From CAYJIX01 sp964370375 (GTDB lineage: Bacteria > Desulfobacterota > Desulfovibrionia > Desulfovibrionales > Desulfovibrionaceae): 24,284 nucleotides of DNA. Below are positions 8,714-16,216 of this stretch, piece after piece. The notes under the pieces were generated by a model, which saw only the letters and a program-made list of their open reading frames with translations, was not told the origin of the DNA and did not search any database. Numbering within the stretch: position 1 is the stretch's first letter; each line of letters opens with the position of its first letter. Both the position numbers and the translations under genes were made by a program. The stretch is taken from contig CAYJIX010000035.1 of NCBI GenBank assembly GCA_964370375.1, forward strand, positions 1 to 24,284. The letters run 5' to 3'.

Positions 8714-8769
8714 GTATAGGTACACGTTTTCTGCATGATGATATTTTTATGCAGAAAGCGTGTCTATAC
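8714..8769 (+). terminator. Long hairpin after rpmE, probable 3' end or terminator
   Basis: TTTCTGCAT (8728-8736) pairs with ATGCAGAAA (8749-8757). The stem continues through a T-G wobble, ACACG/CGTGT, a 2-nt bulge and six further pairs (8714-8719 with 8764-8769), about 21 pairs in all with a 12-nt loop. No T-run follows on either side, so it may protect or process the rpmE mRNA 3' end rather than act as a simple intrinsic terminator. Confidence 0.55.
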
Positions 8770-8825
8770 TAAAGCATGCGACAAGGCATACTTTTAGGGT
8801 AAAGAAGTCATAGCCGTGCTTGGCC

Positions 8826-9082
8826 AATGATGCTAGCAATAGTGACAAAACCTTTATAGTTGAGCTCTCAAAAGGTTTTACAAGTCCCTTAAAGCTAAAA
8901 AGCATCATTTGATACTTCGTACCTTCTTACAATATTTCGCATGATACAGCACATGCCTATCATGCATAGCTGCCTCCTTGAGAGCTTCCTCGGGAGGTTT
9001 TGTGCTTTCAAGCAAAGTGCACAACTAAGGCTGTACAAATATGCAAAGTGCATCCGGCAAGCCTTAGACCTTTTTGCTAAGG
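8826..9082 (+). promoter_or_regulatory. Highly structured leader RNA before the DUF1385-prfA genes
   Basis: Several perfect stems can be read. AATGATGCT (8826-8834) pairs with AGCATCATT (8901-8909), enclosing AAAACCTTT/AAAGGTTTT (8847-8855, 8871-8879). GCATGATA (8939-8946) pairs with TATCATGC (8958-8965). CCTCC (8973-8977) pairs with GGAGG (8993-8997), followed by TTTT. CTAAGGCT (9025-9032) pairs with AGCCTTAG (9060-9067). The last arm also contains CCTTAG (9062-9067), which can instead pair with CTAAGG (9077-9082), covering the Shine-Dalgarno AAGGA (9079-9083) of the next gene. The two pairings exclude each other, as in expression switches. No known riboswitch core was recognised. Confidence 0.45.
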
Positions 9083-9091
9083 AATAATCCC

Positions 9092-10078
9092 ATGTTCTGC
9101 TCATTGGCTCGCCTTATGTACTGCCTTACTTCCTCTTGCCCTTCCATAGGGGGTCAAGCTGTTATGGAAGGCATTATGCTCCGCCACGGCAACACCTATG
9201 CCCTTGCAGTGCGTCGCCCTGACGGTTCCATTTTGGTAGAACGGCGGCCTTGGTTTTCCCTAACGAACAATGCTTTTATGCGTCAGCCTTTTGTACGTGG
9301 GTTTCCCACCTTGCTTGAAACCCTTATCAATGGAATCAAAGCCTTAAACCGCTCTGCCGAACATTCTGTCAATCAAGAGGAAGAAGAGCTTAAGCCTTGG
9401 CACCTTGCGCTTATATTATGTGTATCGCTCCTTTTTGCCATGTTGCTTTTTGTGGTGGCACCACACCTTTTGAGCATGGGCATGAATTGGCTTGGTTATG
9501 GCGGAGATGTAGAGGGTTTTAGCTTTCATGTGTGGGATGGTTTTTTTAAGCTGCTGGTTTTTATTGGCTATATTCTTGCCATCTCGTTTGTGCCTGACAT
9601 TCAGCGGGTTTTTCGCTATCACGGTGCAGAGCATAAGGTCATTCGTGCCTTTGAGGCGCAAGGTGAAGTGTCTGTAGATACAGCCAAAACGTTCAGCAGG
9701 TTTCACCCTCGCTGCGGCACCACGTTTTTACTGTTTGTGTTGTCCATTGCCATTGTGCTGCACACCATACTTGTGCCTTTGCTGTTGCATTTTTGGGCGC
9801 CTGCTTCCTTTTTTACAAAACATGCAGGTACTGTTTTATTTAAACTGGCCCTTATGATTCCCATTAGTGCGCTAGCTTACGAGCTGATTCGTTATGCCGG
9901 CAAATTGGAAGACGGCCTTTGGGGAACAGTATTGCGATCCCCCGGCATGTTGTTACAAATGCTCACCACATGGGAGCCTGAAACAGAACAATTAGAAGTG
10001 GCTGTGGCTGCCCTTGATGGTGCCCTTGGCCCAGAAAGCCCCCAAAACCTCAAAGCACCCCACTATACTTTGGAGTAA
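9092..10078 (+). CDS. DUF1385 (YqhQ-like) integral membrane protein
   Basis: A 328-residue inner-membrane protein of unknown biochemical role. The family hallmarks are IGGQAVMEG (19-27), YHGAEHK (176-182) and HPRCGT (205-210). About four hydrophobic segments are visible, near 104-130, 150-170, 209-235 and 247-267. A TTG-initiated frame opens at 9074, but ATG 9092 is chosen because AAGGA (9079-9083) lies 8 nt before it and would be inside the longer reading frame. It ends 2 nt before prfA, so the two genes are probably co-translated. The family is commonly found beside rpmE and prfA, which suggests a link to translation or envelope biogenesis; this remains an inference. Confidence 0.9.
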   Translation: MFCSLARLMYCLTSSCPSIGGQAVMEGIMLRHGNTYALAVRRPDGSILVERRPWFSLTNNAFMRQPFVRGFPTLLETLINGIKALNRSAEHSVNQEEEELKPWHLALILCVSLLFAMLLFVVAPHLLSMGMNWLGYGGDVEGFSFHVWDGFFKLLVFIGYILAISFVPDIQRVFRYHGAEHKVIRAFEAQGEVSVDTAKTFSRFHPRCGTTFLLFVLSIAIVLHTILVPLLLHFWAPASFFTKHAGTVLFKLALMIPISALAYELIRYAGKLEDGLWGTVLRSPGMLLQMLTTWEPETEQLEVAVAALDGALGPESPQNLKAPHYTLE

Positions 10079-10080
10079 GC

Positions 10081-11151
10081 ATGTTCGCTAAACTGGAACA
10101 ATTAGAACATAAATACCTTGACCTTGAGCAGCAACTTGCAGCTCCCGGTGTCTTTGACGATCAAGACCGCTACCGTAAGCTGGCCAAAGCTCATGCCGAT
10201 TTAAAACCTGTGGTGAACATTTTTCAGCGGTATAAAGATTTACAACAACAAATGAGCGATAATAAAGAGCTTATCAACGACTCTGACCCTGACATGAGGG
10301 CCATGGCGCATGAAGAAATAAAAAGCATCGAAGAAGCCCTACCAAACCTTGAGCACGAACTTAAGGTTCTGCTTTTACCCAAAGATCCGCTGGATGATAA
10401 AAACATCCTTTTGGAAATCAGGGCCGGAACAGGAGGGGAAGAAGCCGCGCTTTTTGGTGCAGACCTTTTCCGCATGTATTGCCGTTATGCCGAAAAATTT
10501 GGCTGGAAAGTAGAAGTCATGAGTGAAAGCCCCTCAGATACGGGTGGCTATAAAGAAGTCATTGCTTTGATTTCTGGCGACAAAGTCTATAGCCGGCTAA
10601 AATTTGAATCAGGCACACACAGGGTGCAGCGCGTACCAACCACAGAATCGCAAGGCCGTATCCACACCTCTGCAGCCACAGTGGCAGTTATGCCCGAAGC
10701 TGAAGACGTTGATATTGACGTGCGGCCCGAGGATTTGCGCTTTGACGTGTTTCGCTCATCAGGCCCCGGCGGTCAAAGCGTAAACACCACCGACTCTGCC
10801 GTGCGCATCACCCACATTCCCACAGGCATTGTGGTGACCTGCCAGGACGAAAAATCCCAGCACAAAAACAAGGCTAAAGCGTTAAAAGTGTTATATTCTC
10901 GCCTTTTGCAGGCAGAACAAGACAAGCAAAACGCCCAGCAAGCCGACCAGCGTCGCGCCCTTGTGGGGTCAGGTGACAGGTCAGAACGGATCCGTACCTA
11001 TAACTTTCCCCAAGGACGTATCACAGACCACCGCATCAACTTAACCTTGTATAATCTTCCCAAAGCCCTTGAAGGGGACATTCAAGAACTTGTGGATACC
11101 CTCATCACACACGCACAAACTGAGGCCCTAAAAGCCCAAAGCAATGATTAG
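10081..11151 (+). CDS. prfA: Peptide chain release factor 1
   Basis: Class I release factor that recognises UAA and UAG and triggers peptidyl-tRNA hydrolysis in the ribosome. The protein is 356 residues, typical for RF1. The catalytic GGQ is at 230-232 in SSGPGGQSVNT. The anticodon-like tripeptide of the RF1 type is PTT at 186-188, within RVPTTESQGR; RF2 would have SPF. An acidic helical N-terminal domain covers about 1-105. It follows the DUF1385 gene at 2 nt. The GGQ glutamine is normally methylated by PrmC, whose gene often follows prfA, but here dsbD follows instead. Confidence 0.98.
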   Translation: MFAKLEQLEHKYLDLEQQLAAPGVFDDQDRYRKLAKAHADLKPVVNIFQRYKDLQQQMSDNKELINDSDPDMRAMAHEEIKSIEEALPNLEHELKVLLLPKDPLDDKNILLEIRAGTGGEEAALFGADLFRMYCRYAEKFGWKVEVMSESPSDTGGYKEVIALISGDKVYSRLKFESGTHRVQRVPTTESQGRIHTSAATVAVMPEAEDVDIDVRPEDLRFDVFRSSGPGGQSVNTTDSAVRITHIPTGIVVTCQDEKSQHKNKAKALKVLYSRLLQAEQDKQNAQQADQRRALVGSGDRSERIRTYNFPQGRITDHRINLTLYNLPKALEGDIQELVDTLITHAQTEALKAQSND

Positions 11152-11170
11152 GTAGTGTGACATTTTGTGA

Positions 11171-11190
11171 TGGGCAACAGCCCTTGCCCA
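11171..11190 (+). other. Hairpin between prfA and dsbD
   Basis: TGGGCAA (11171-11177) and TTGCCCA (11184-11190) form a perfect 7-bp stem with a 6-nt loop. There is no T-run after it, so it could be an attenuating or mRNA-stability element rather than a complete terminator. It ends 16 nt before the dsbD start. Confidence 0.4.
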
Positions 11191-11206
11191 TGCTTGGAAT
11201 CATCGT

Positions 11207-13084
11207 ATGCAGCATGCTTTTCCCAATGCTTTATGGTTGCGCCAGCGGGCACTCTATTTTTATATAGCAATCGCCCTTACTGTGCTTGCGCTTTTTACCT
11301 TGCTCCCACAAAGGGTACTTGCTGCCGTAAACGCCATCCCCACAACACAGGGGATTGCTGTTTCTGCCGCGCCTTCTTACAACTTACCCATAAAGGGCAG
11401 TGTCAGCGTCCAAACAAACCAAAGCCAAACCGTTATCACGCTACACCTTGATATTGCAAAAGAATATTACGTATACGCCAACAACAGCGATACGCCAAAG
11501 CCTGCTACGGTTCAGCTGTTTGGCCCAAACAAAGAGCCCCTTGCTTTTACAGCCACGTTCCCTGAAGGCGTTTGGCGGCAAGATGTTTTTGACAGCCAAA
11601 AACGTGTGCTTGCTTATGAAGGTGCTTTTTCCGTCACGCTTGCCCTTGATCAAAAGCTGGATGACAGCACAGCGCAAAACATTGCCGTTGGCTTTGACGG
11701 TCTATTGTGTTCGCCTGTAAACTGCGTACCTGTGGCGCAAGTCTATTTTGCTGATCACCGTCCAAGCACTGCTCTGCGCAGCTTTAGCCATAAGGCTGCA
11801 ATCCCCCTTTTACCAGCTCTTGCGCTATCTACTGCTTCTACGCCTTTGGCAAACGCCATGCCAAACTTTACACCGCGTTACTTTCAAGCTCATCTGGAAC
11901 CACAAGGCCTTGGTATGGCCCTTGTCCTTGGGCTTTTAGCAGGCTTGATACTTAATATCATGCCTTGCGTACTGCCTGTGCTCACCATTAAAATTTCGGG
12001 CCTTTTACATGCAAGTGGCCACCATGCACCTGCTGAGAGGATGAAAACGTTTCGCGAACATAACCTTTTGTTTGCAGCAGGCGTTCTTACCTGGTTTTTT
12101 TGCCTTGCCTTTTTGATCAGTGTGTTTGGCCTTGCTTGGGGGAGCCTGTTCCAAAACGATATAGTTGTGTATGCGCTGTTATTGCTGGTCTTTGTGCTGG
12201 CATTATCGCTTTTTGATGTTTTTACCTTGCCGCTTGTGGATTTTAAAGTAAACGCAACGGCCTCTCCGCGTGTTCAAGCGTATTTTTCCGGATGTATAGC
12301 CACTTTTTTGGCCACGCCTTGCAGTGGCCCCTTGCTTGGCGGTGTGCTTGGCTGGGTAGCGCTACAATCGCCTGCTATTGCCTTTTTGGTCTTTTTGGCA
12401 ACAGGCATTGGCATGGCCTTACCATACCTGCTCCTTGCGCTTTTCCCGAATGTGGCCCGATTTTTTCCAAAACCCGGCCCATGGACCACGGTCATGGAAC
12501 GGCTTGTGGGCTTTTTCTTATTGGGAACCTGTGTCTATTTATTATCCATTCTTCCTGATTCCATGCAGATTTCAAGCATCATTACCCTTTTGATTGCCGC
12601 CCTTGCTGCCTGGGTATGGGGGCAGTGGGGTGCGTTGCACATTTCCTTAGGGCGTCGATTAACCGCGCGGATGTTTGCTGTAGCTTTGGTGGTGGGGGCT
12701 GTTTGGTGGAGCTTTATTCCAACTCAATCCCTTGTGTGGCGAAGCTTTGAAGCCAAAAGTTTTTATGCTAACCTTGGAAAACGCACTGTTTTAGTGGAAT
12801 TTACGGCAGACTGGTGCCCGTCCTGCAAAGCCCTTGAGCACACTGTGCTGACGCCGGCAACCCTTGAACCTTTGATTCAAGAATATGACCTTGAACTTAT
12901 ACGTGTGGATTTAACCCGTGCTCACGCGGAAGGTGAAGCCCTTCAGCAAGCCTTGCAAAGTGTAAGCCTGCCTTTAACAGCTATTTTCCCCAAAGGCGAA
13001 AACGCCCATGCCCCCTTGGTATTGCGCGATTTGTACACCTCAAATCAGCTGCGCCAAGCTTTGCAGACCTTGGGCACGCCATAA
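11207..13084 (+). CDS. dsbD: DsbD-like thiol:disulfide interchange protein
   Basis: Inner-membrane protein that moves electrons from cytoplasmic thioredoxin to periplasmic disulfide isomerases and related partners. The 625 residues show an N-terminal hydrophobic signal/anchor (about 16-40), then a periplasmic domain with the pair Cys168 and Cys173. A membrane domain of about eight helices (230-505) follows, with the buried cysteines in MPCVLP (Cys254) and TPCSGP (Cys372). A C-terminal thioredoxin-fold domain has the active site DWCPSC (Cys537, Cys540). All three redox pairs are therefore intact. The ATG has only a weak Shine-Dalgarno (GGAAT). It lies 55 nt after prfA and 47 nt before trmJ; partners such as DsbC are not in the window. 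Confidence 0.92.
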   Translation: MQHAFPNALWLRQRALYFYIAIALTVLALFTLLPQRVLAAVNAIPTTQGIAVSAAPSYNLPIKGSVSVQTNQSQTVITLHLDIAKEYYVYANNSDTPKPATVQLFGPNKEPLAFTATFPEGVWRQDVFDSQKRVLAYEGAFSVTLALDQKLDDSTAQNIAVGFDGLLCSPVNCVPVAQVYFADHRPSTALRSFSHKAAIPLLPALALSTASTPLANAMPNFTPRYFQAHLEPQGLGMALVLGLLAGLILNIMPCVLPVLTIKISGLLHASGHHAPAERMKTFREHNLLFAAGVLTWFFCLAFLISVFGLAWGSLFQNDIVVYALLLLVFVLALSLFDVFTLPLVDFKVNATASPRVQAYFSGCIATFLATPCSGPLLGGVLGWVALQSPAIAFLVFLATGIGMALPYLLLALFPNVARFFPKPGPWTTVMERLVGFFLLGTCVYLLSILPDSMQISSIITLLIAALAAWVWGQWGALHISLGRRLTARMFAVALVVGAVWWSFIPTQSLVWRSFEAKSFYANLGKRTVLVEFTADWCPSCKALEHTVLTPATLEPLIQEYDLELIRVDLTRAHAEGEALQQALQSVSLPLTAIFPKGENAHAPLVLRDLYTSNQLRQALQTLGTP

Positions 13085-13131
13085 CTGAACACCCTTTTAC
13101 AGTTCATCAAACGCAATGAGGAGCCTCGTTA

Positions 13132-13878
13132 GTGCTGGACAACCTTGATGTGATCCTTGTGGGCACTCGCTTTCCGGAAAATGTAGGCATGGCTGCACGA
13201 GCGTGCGCCAACATGGGCGTTTCGTCGCTCGTCTTGGCAGGCCCTGCTCGCTGGGATATAGAAAAAGCCAGACCTTTAGCCACAGGCAAAGGCGAAACAG
13301 TCCTAGATGCTGTAACTATCGCTCCTTCCTTGCGTGAAGCCTTAGCACCTACGATTTTTAGCGTGGCCTCTACGGCTAGGCTTGGCGGCTGGCGACGCGA
13401 AATACTTAGCCCTGAAGAAGCAGCGCAAGAACTTGTGCTGCAAACGCAAGATGGGCGCGTTGCCCTTGTCATGGGGCCGGAAGACCGTGGCCTTAGCAAC
13501 GAAGATATTGAGTTGTGCGGGCGCATCGTATGCATCCCCACAAGCGAAGCCCCATCCCTCAATGTGGCACAAGCCACCTTGCTGCTATTGTATGAATGCG
13601 CCAAATACGCTCGCACCATGCAGCATAACGAGGAAAAACCACGGCAAAAACAAGGGGCCCTTTCTCGTCGTATCAACCATGACGAACAAGCCCTTGTGTA
13701 CGCCACCTTGCGTGAAACTTTGCTGAGTATTGATTATGTAAAGCCGGACAATCCCGATTATTTTCTCATGCCATTACGCCGTTTATTGACCAAAACGTCC
13801 CTGCGCCGCCACGAAATGGACATGCTTATGGGAATTTGCAGGCAAATCCGTAATAGGACAAATCATGGCACATTCTAA
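13132..13878 (+). CDS. trmJ: tRNA (Cm32/Um32) 2'-O-methyltransferase, SPOUT family
   Basis: Uses SAM to methylate the ribose of residue 32 in the tRNA anticodon loop. The 248 residues match the usual TrmJ length (246 in E. coli). SpoU motifs are motif 1 with FPENVGMAARACANMG (14-29), motif 2 MGPEDRGLSNED (114-125) and motif 3 PSLNVAQA (141-148), which together build the knotted SAM site. The C-terminal extension beyond 160 fits TrmJ rather than the short TrmL. The start is GTG, supported by GAGGAG (13118-13123) at 8 nt; no nearer ATG preserves motif 1. Its 3' end overlaps rsmG by 14 nt, implying coupled translation. Other SpoU enzymes are possible but fit less well. Confidence 0.88.
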   Translation: MLDNLDVILVGTRFPENVGMAARACANMGVSSLVLAGPARWDIEKARPLATGKGETVLDAVTIAPSLREALAPTIFSVASTARLGGWRREILSPEEAAQELVLQTQDGRVALVMGPEDRGLSNEDIELCGRIVCIPTSEAPSLNVAQATLLLLYECAKYARTMQHNEEKPRQKQGALSRRINHDEQALVYATLRETLLSIDYVKPDNPDYFLMPLRRLLTKTSLRRHEMDMLMGICRQIRNRTNHGTF

Positions 13879-14524
13879 GAGTTCTTTAACGGCGGATGCT
13901 GTGTACCATGAGGCTGCATCGTATGGATTTACGCCTACACTAGAGGCTTGCAGCCACCTTGCCACCTACATGTCCATGCTTACCCGCTGGAACAAGGCCA
14001 TGAACCTTGTGGGCACAAAAACCTGGCAAGAGACTTTTCGTACCTTAATCATAGACAGTTTTTATCTGGCTGACTTTATGGCCTCGCTCAATGCACCTAT
14101 AGACAAGGAACAATGGGAAACTTGGGACCTTGGCGCAGGCGCTGGCCTTCCGGGAATCCCTTTGCGGGCCCTGTGGACTGACGGGCAATATTGGCTTGTG
14201 GAATCACGGCAAAAAAGGGCGCTTTTTCTAACCACAGTGCTAGCCCATGCGATGCTGGCCAAAACGCATGTGTTTAATGGACGGGTTGAACAATTCATGC
14301 CAAAACGCCCAGCCGCTCACTGCATCATAAGCCGTGCGTTCATGCCTTGGGATAAGCTATTGCAGCTTGTTTCGCCTTTTTTGCATGAACAGGGCTATGT
14401 GATTTTACTGACACGAACCGGCATAACTCCGCCACCACCTTGGAGAGTACGCGCGCAAACCGACTATGACGTGCTAGGTACTACGCGGCACATTTTGGCT
14501 TTACAGGCGACGTCAGCTGTATAG
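13865..14524 (+). CDS. rsmG: 16S rRNA (guanine-527 N7) methyltransferase RsmG/GidB
   Basis: SAM-dependent enzyme that makes m7G527 in the 530 loop of 16S rRNA; loss in other bacteria gives low-level streptomycin resistance. The 219 residues carry the RsmG signature WNKAMNLVGTK (42-52), the SAM-binding DLGAGAGLPGIP (88-99), VESRQKRALFL (112-122) and the ISRAF segment (155-159). The start overlaps trmJ by 14 nt. It is unlinked to mnmG and parAB, its usual partners in many genomes; here it sits with another RNA methyltransferase gene. It converges on the TPR gene with about 50 nt between them. Confidence 0.93.
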   Translation: MAHSKSSLTADAVYHEAASYGFTPTLEACSHLATYMSMLTRWNKAMNLVGTKTWQETFRTLIIDSFYLADFMASLNAPIDKEQWETWDLGAGAGLPGIPLRALWTDGQYWLVESRQKRALFLTTVLAHAMLAKTHVFNGRVEQFMPKRPAAHCIISRAFMPWDKLLQLVSPFLHEQGYVILLTRTGITPPPPWRVRAQTDYDVLGTTRHILALQATSAV

Positions 14525-14575
14525 CCTTTTGTGTGTTGCCGCACGCAACCTGTTCGGCTGGCTCTTGTTTATTGC

Positions 14576-15889
14576 TTATTTTATGGTTTTGAAAAGTTTT
14601 GCCGTCACCCTTACAACACTCCAAACATCCCTAACACCCGGGATACTGTCCAGTATGGATGAGCCGGGTTCTTGTACTATTTTCGCTGGCTGCGATGTGG
14701 GTGAAGTTTCAAGGCCTTTTTGATCAAGAGAAAGGCTTTGAAGAGAGGAGGGTTCTGCCGTTTGGGACCTTGGCATGTCCTTTGACGTGTCTTTTGTCGT
14801 AGATGACGACGCAGCGTGAAAGGTCGGCAATGGTGCCAGGTCTGCATCAGCAGCATCTGTTACTGCGATATCTCCTTGATCACCAAAATGCGCTTTGCAC
14901 GCTTTAAGAAGTTTGGCTTCGCCATGTTCAGCCAGCGCGCGCATGAGTTTGCGCCCTGCACTGGCAGGTTTTTTATTGGCCTGGCAGGCTCTGAGCAAAG
15001 CTTTAAGGATGGTATCCTCTGACGAACGTTTTTGGGCAACGATTGCTGTTTGCACAGCCTTGCCAAATTGGCCTGCCACCACAAGCCGTCCAACCTCGCT
15101 CACCAACGGATTTTCAAGGCTTTGTTCATCCGCCATAAGGCGATCGGCAAGGGTAAGGGCTTTGTCCCAAGCTTCGTTTTCCACCGCCACAGCCACAGCT
15201 TCACGCAAAATGGCCTGACTTTTAGAAATATTCCCTTTACCACGCCAAGCAACCGACAACGCAACAAGCGCGTCCACATGATACGGATTTTGTGCAACTA
15301 CCTGTTGCAAAAGGCTAATGCCTTCTTGCCAATTGTGTTGCCGCACAAGCAACATGCCTTGCCTATACAGCTGGCCTATATTGCCGTCATCTGATTTTTC
15401 TTGATTTTTTAGAGCTGTTTGCAGCTCTCGTAAAAAGGCGTTGAGATCCGTTCCTTTAACAGCATGTTGCGACGCCTTTAAGGCTTGCTGCCATTGCACG
15501 GCCTGTTTGCATTGATCCTGCAATTGCTGCTGGGTGTAGGGCCTTATCAAAAGTCCGCTAAAGTACGCGGCAAAGGCCTTTTCGGCCGTCATGCGGCTGC
15601 CCGACGATTCCACATAAATAACTGGTAAAAGACGCAAACGCGGATGCAAGCGAATAAGGCGCACAAATTCTTCGCCGCGCATATCGGCCAATTGTTCGCT
15701 GCATAACACCACTTGAATGATGGAGCCTTCCGGCTGCGAAAGCTGCCTTGCTGCTTCAGCACCGGAAAAAAGAATGGTTGTATTGCGTATTCCAGCTTCG
15801 CGCAAAGCGCGTTTGTCCACAGCGGCAAGGTCTTCTCGCTGTGCTAATAGCAGGGCATTGGTAAAAGGCGCTGGGCTACGCATTGACAT
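14576..15889 (-). CDS. Pseudo-receiver domain protein with TPR repeats and disordered tail
   Basis: A 437-residue protein of unknown role. Residues 8-130 resemble a CheY-like receiver fold, but key residues are missing: the phospho-acceptor position appears to be Ser64 (LCSEQLADMRG), the N-terminal acidic pair is replaced by Ala-Gln, and the conserved Lys-Pro is Arg-Pro (116-117). Residues about 173-250 are helical repeats of TPR type (YRQGMLLVRQHNWQEG). About 340-410 is low-complexity Ser/Thr/Asp-rich. It is probably a protein-interaction scaffold rather than a phospho-switch. The frame opens at 15976, but ATG 15887-15889 is chosen because AAGGAA (complement of 15895-15900) lies 5 nt upstream and the promoter lies inside the longer version. 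Confidence 0.75.
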   Translation of the reverse strand: MSMRSPAPFTNALLLAQREDLAAVDKRALREAGIRNTTILFSGAEAARQLSQPEGSIIQVVLCSEQLADMRGEEFVRLIRLHPRLRLLPVIYVESSGSRMTAEKAFAAYFSGLLIRPYTQQQLQDQCKQAVQWQQALKASQHAVKGTDLNAFLRELQTALKNQEKSDDGNIGQLYRQGMLLVRQHNWQEGISLLQQVVAQNPYHVDALVALSVAWRGKGNISKSQAILREAVAVAVENEAWDKALTLADRLMADEQSLENPLVSEVGRLVVAGQFGKAVQTAIVAQKRSSEDTILKALLRACQANKKPASAGRKLMRALAEHGEAKLLKACKAHFGDQGDIAVTDAADADLAPLPTFHAASSSTTKDTSKDMPRSQTAEPSSLQSLSLDQKGLETSPTSQPAKIVQEPGSSILDSIPGVRDVWSVVRVTAKLFKTIK

Positions 15890-15910
15890 ATGTATTCCTT
15901 TACAGCTTCC

Positions 15911-15939
15911 AGTATAAAAAGCCCTGCCCTTTCTGGCAA
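15911..15939 (-). promoter_or_regulatory. Candidate sigma-70 promoter of the pseudo-receiver/TPR gene
   Basis: On the minus strand TTGCCA (complement of 15934-15939) and TATACT (complement of 15911-15916) are spaced by 17 bp. The inferred leader to the ATG at 15889 is short, about 15 nt, and includes the Shine-Dalgarno. This supports the shorter start for the gene. Confidence 0.6.
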
Positions 15940-16001
15940 GCAGAAAATGTTTATATCTTTTTAAAAAATGAACCAAGACTCTGGACCTATCATCGCAGAC
16001 C

Positions 16002-16064
16002 TTGTAGCATTGCTTATGATTCTGCGCAATTCATTACGCAGTGGGCTCGACTTTGTAGCATTGC
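16002..16064 (+). repeat. Pair of 12-bp direct repeats upstream of the eno promoter
   Basis: TTGTAGCATTGC occurs at 16002-16013 and again at 16053-16064, a 51-bp period (about five helical turns). The second copy overlaps the -35 box of the eno promoter. Between them lies a small hairpin CTGCG/CGCAG (16022-16026, 16037-16041). The arrangement suggests two sites for one regulator on the same DNA face; no regulator is identified. Confidence 0.5.
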
Positions 16065-16089
16065 GACACAAAAGGATATATGCTATAAA
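16061..16089 (+). promoter_or_regulatory. Candidate sigma-70 promoter of eno
   Basis: TTGCGA (16061-16066) and TATAAA (16084-16089) are 17 bp apart, and the -10 is preceded by TGC, an extended -10 element. Transcription from here gives an eno leader of about 120 nt. Confidence 0.6.
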
Positions 16090-16098
16090 GAAGCCAAC

Positions 16099-16207
16099 GC
16101 ATGTGTGGCATGCTAACAAGTATTGTTCTCGCAATGATTTTGTATGCAGCTCAAAGGCTGCCACAGCCTACAACAAACCCCCTTGTAGGCAGCGTGAAAC
16201 CGGGGCC
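16099..16207 (+). promoter_or_regulatory. Structured 5' leader of eno with possible pseudoknot
   Basis: GCATG (16099-16103) pairs with CATGC (16109-16113). GCCTACAA (16166-16173) pairs perfectly with TTGTAGGC (16183-16190). The loop of this hairpin contains CCCCC (16178-16182), which could pair with GGGG (16202-16205) immediately upstream of the eno Shine-Dalgarno (16210-16214), an H-type pseudoknot layout. GCTGCC (16157-16162) can also pair with GGCAGC (16188-16193), an alternative fold. No known riboswitch was recognised. Confidence 0.35.
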
Positions 16208-16216
16208 TTGGAGGAT

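Noticed and set aside
14535..14549. GTTGC/GCAAC hairpin between rsmG and the pseudo-receiver/TPR gene as a terminator
   Set aside because: Only 5 bp, with no T-run on either strand, so too weak to call.
15968..16216. N-terminal extension of enolase by 83 residues
   Set aside because: The extension crosses the promoter and leader hairpins, is not enolase-like, and the normal 431-aa protein starts at 16217.
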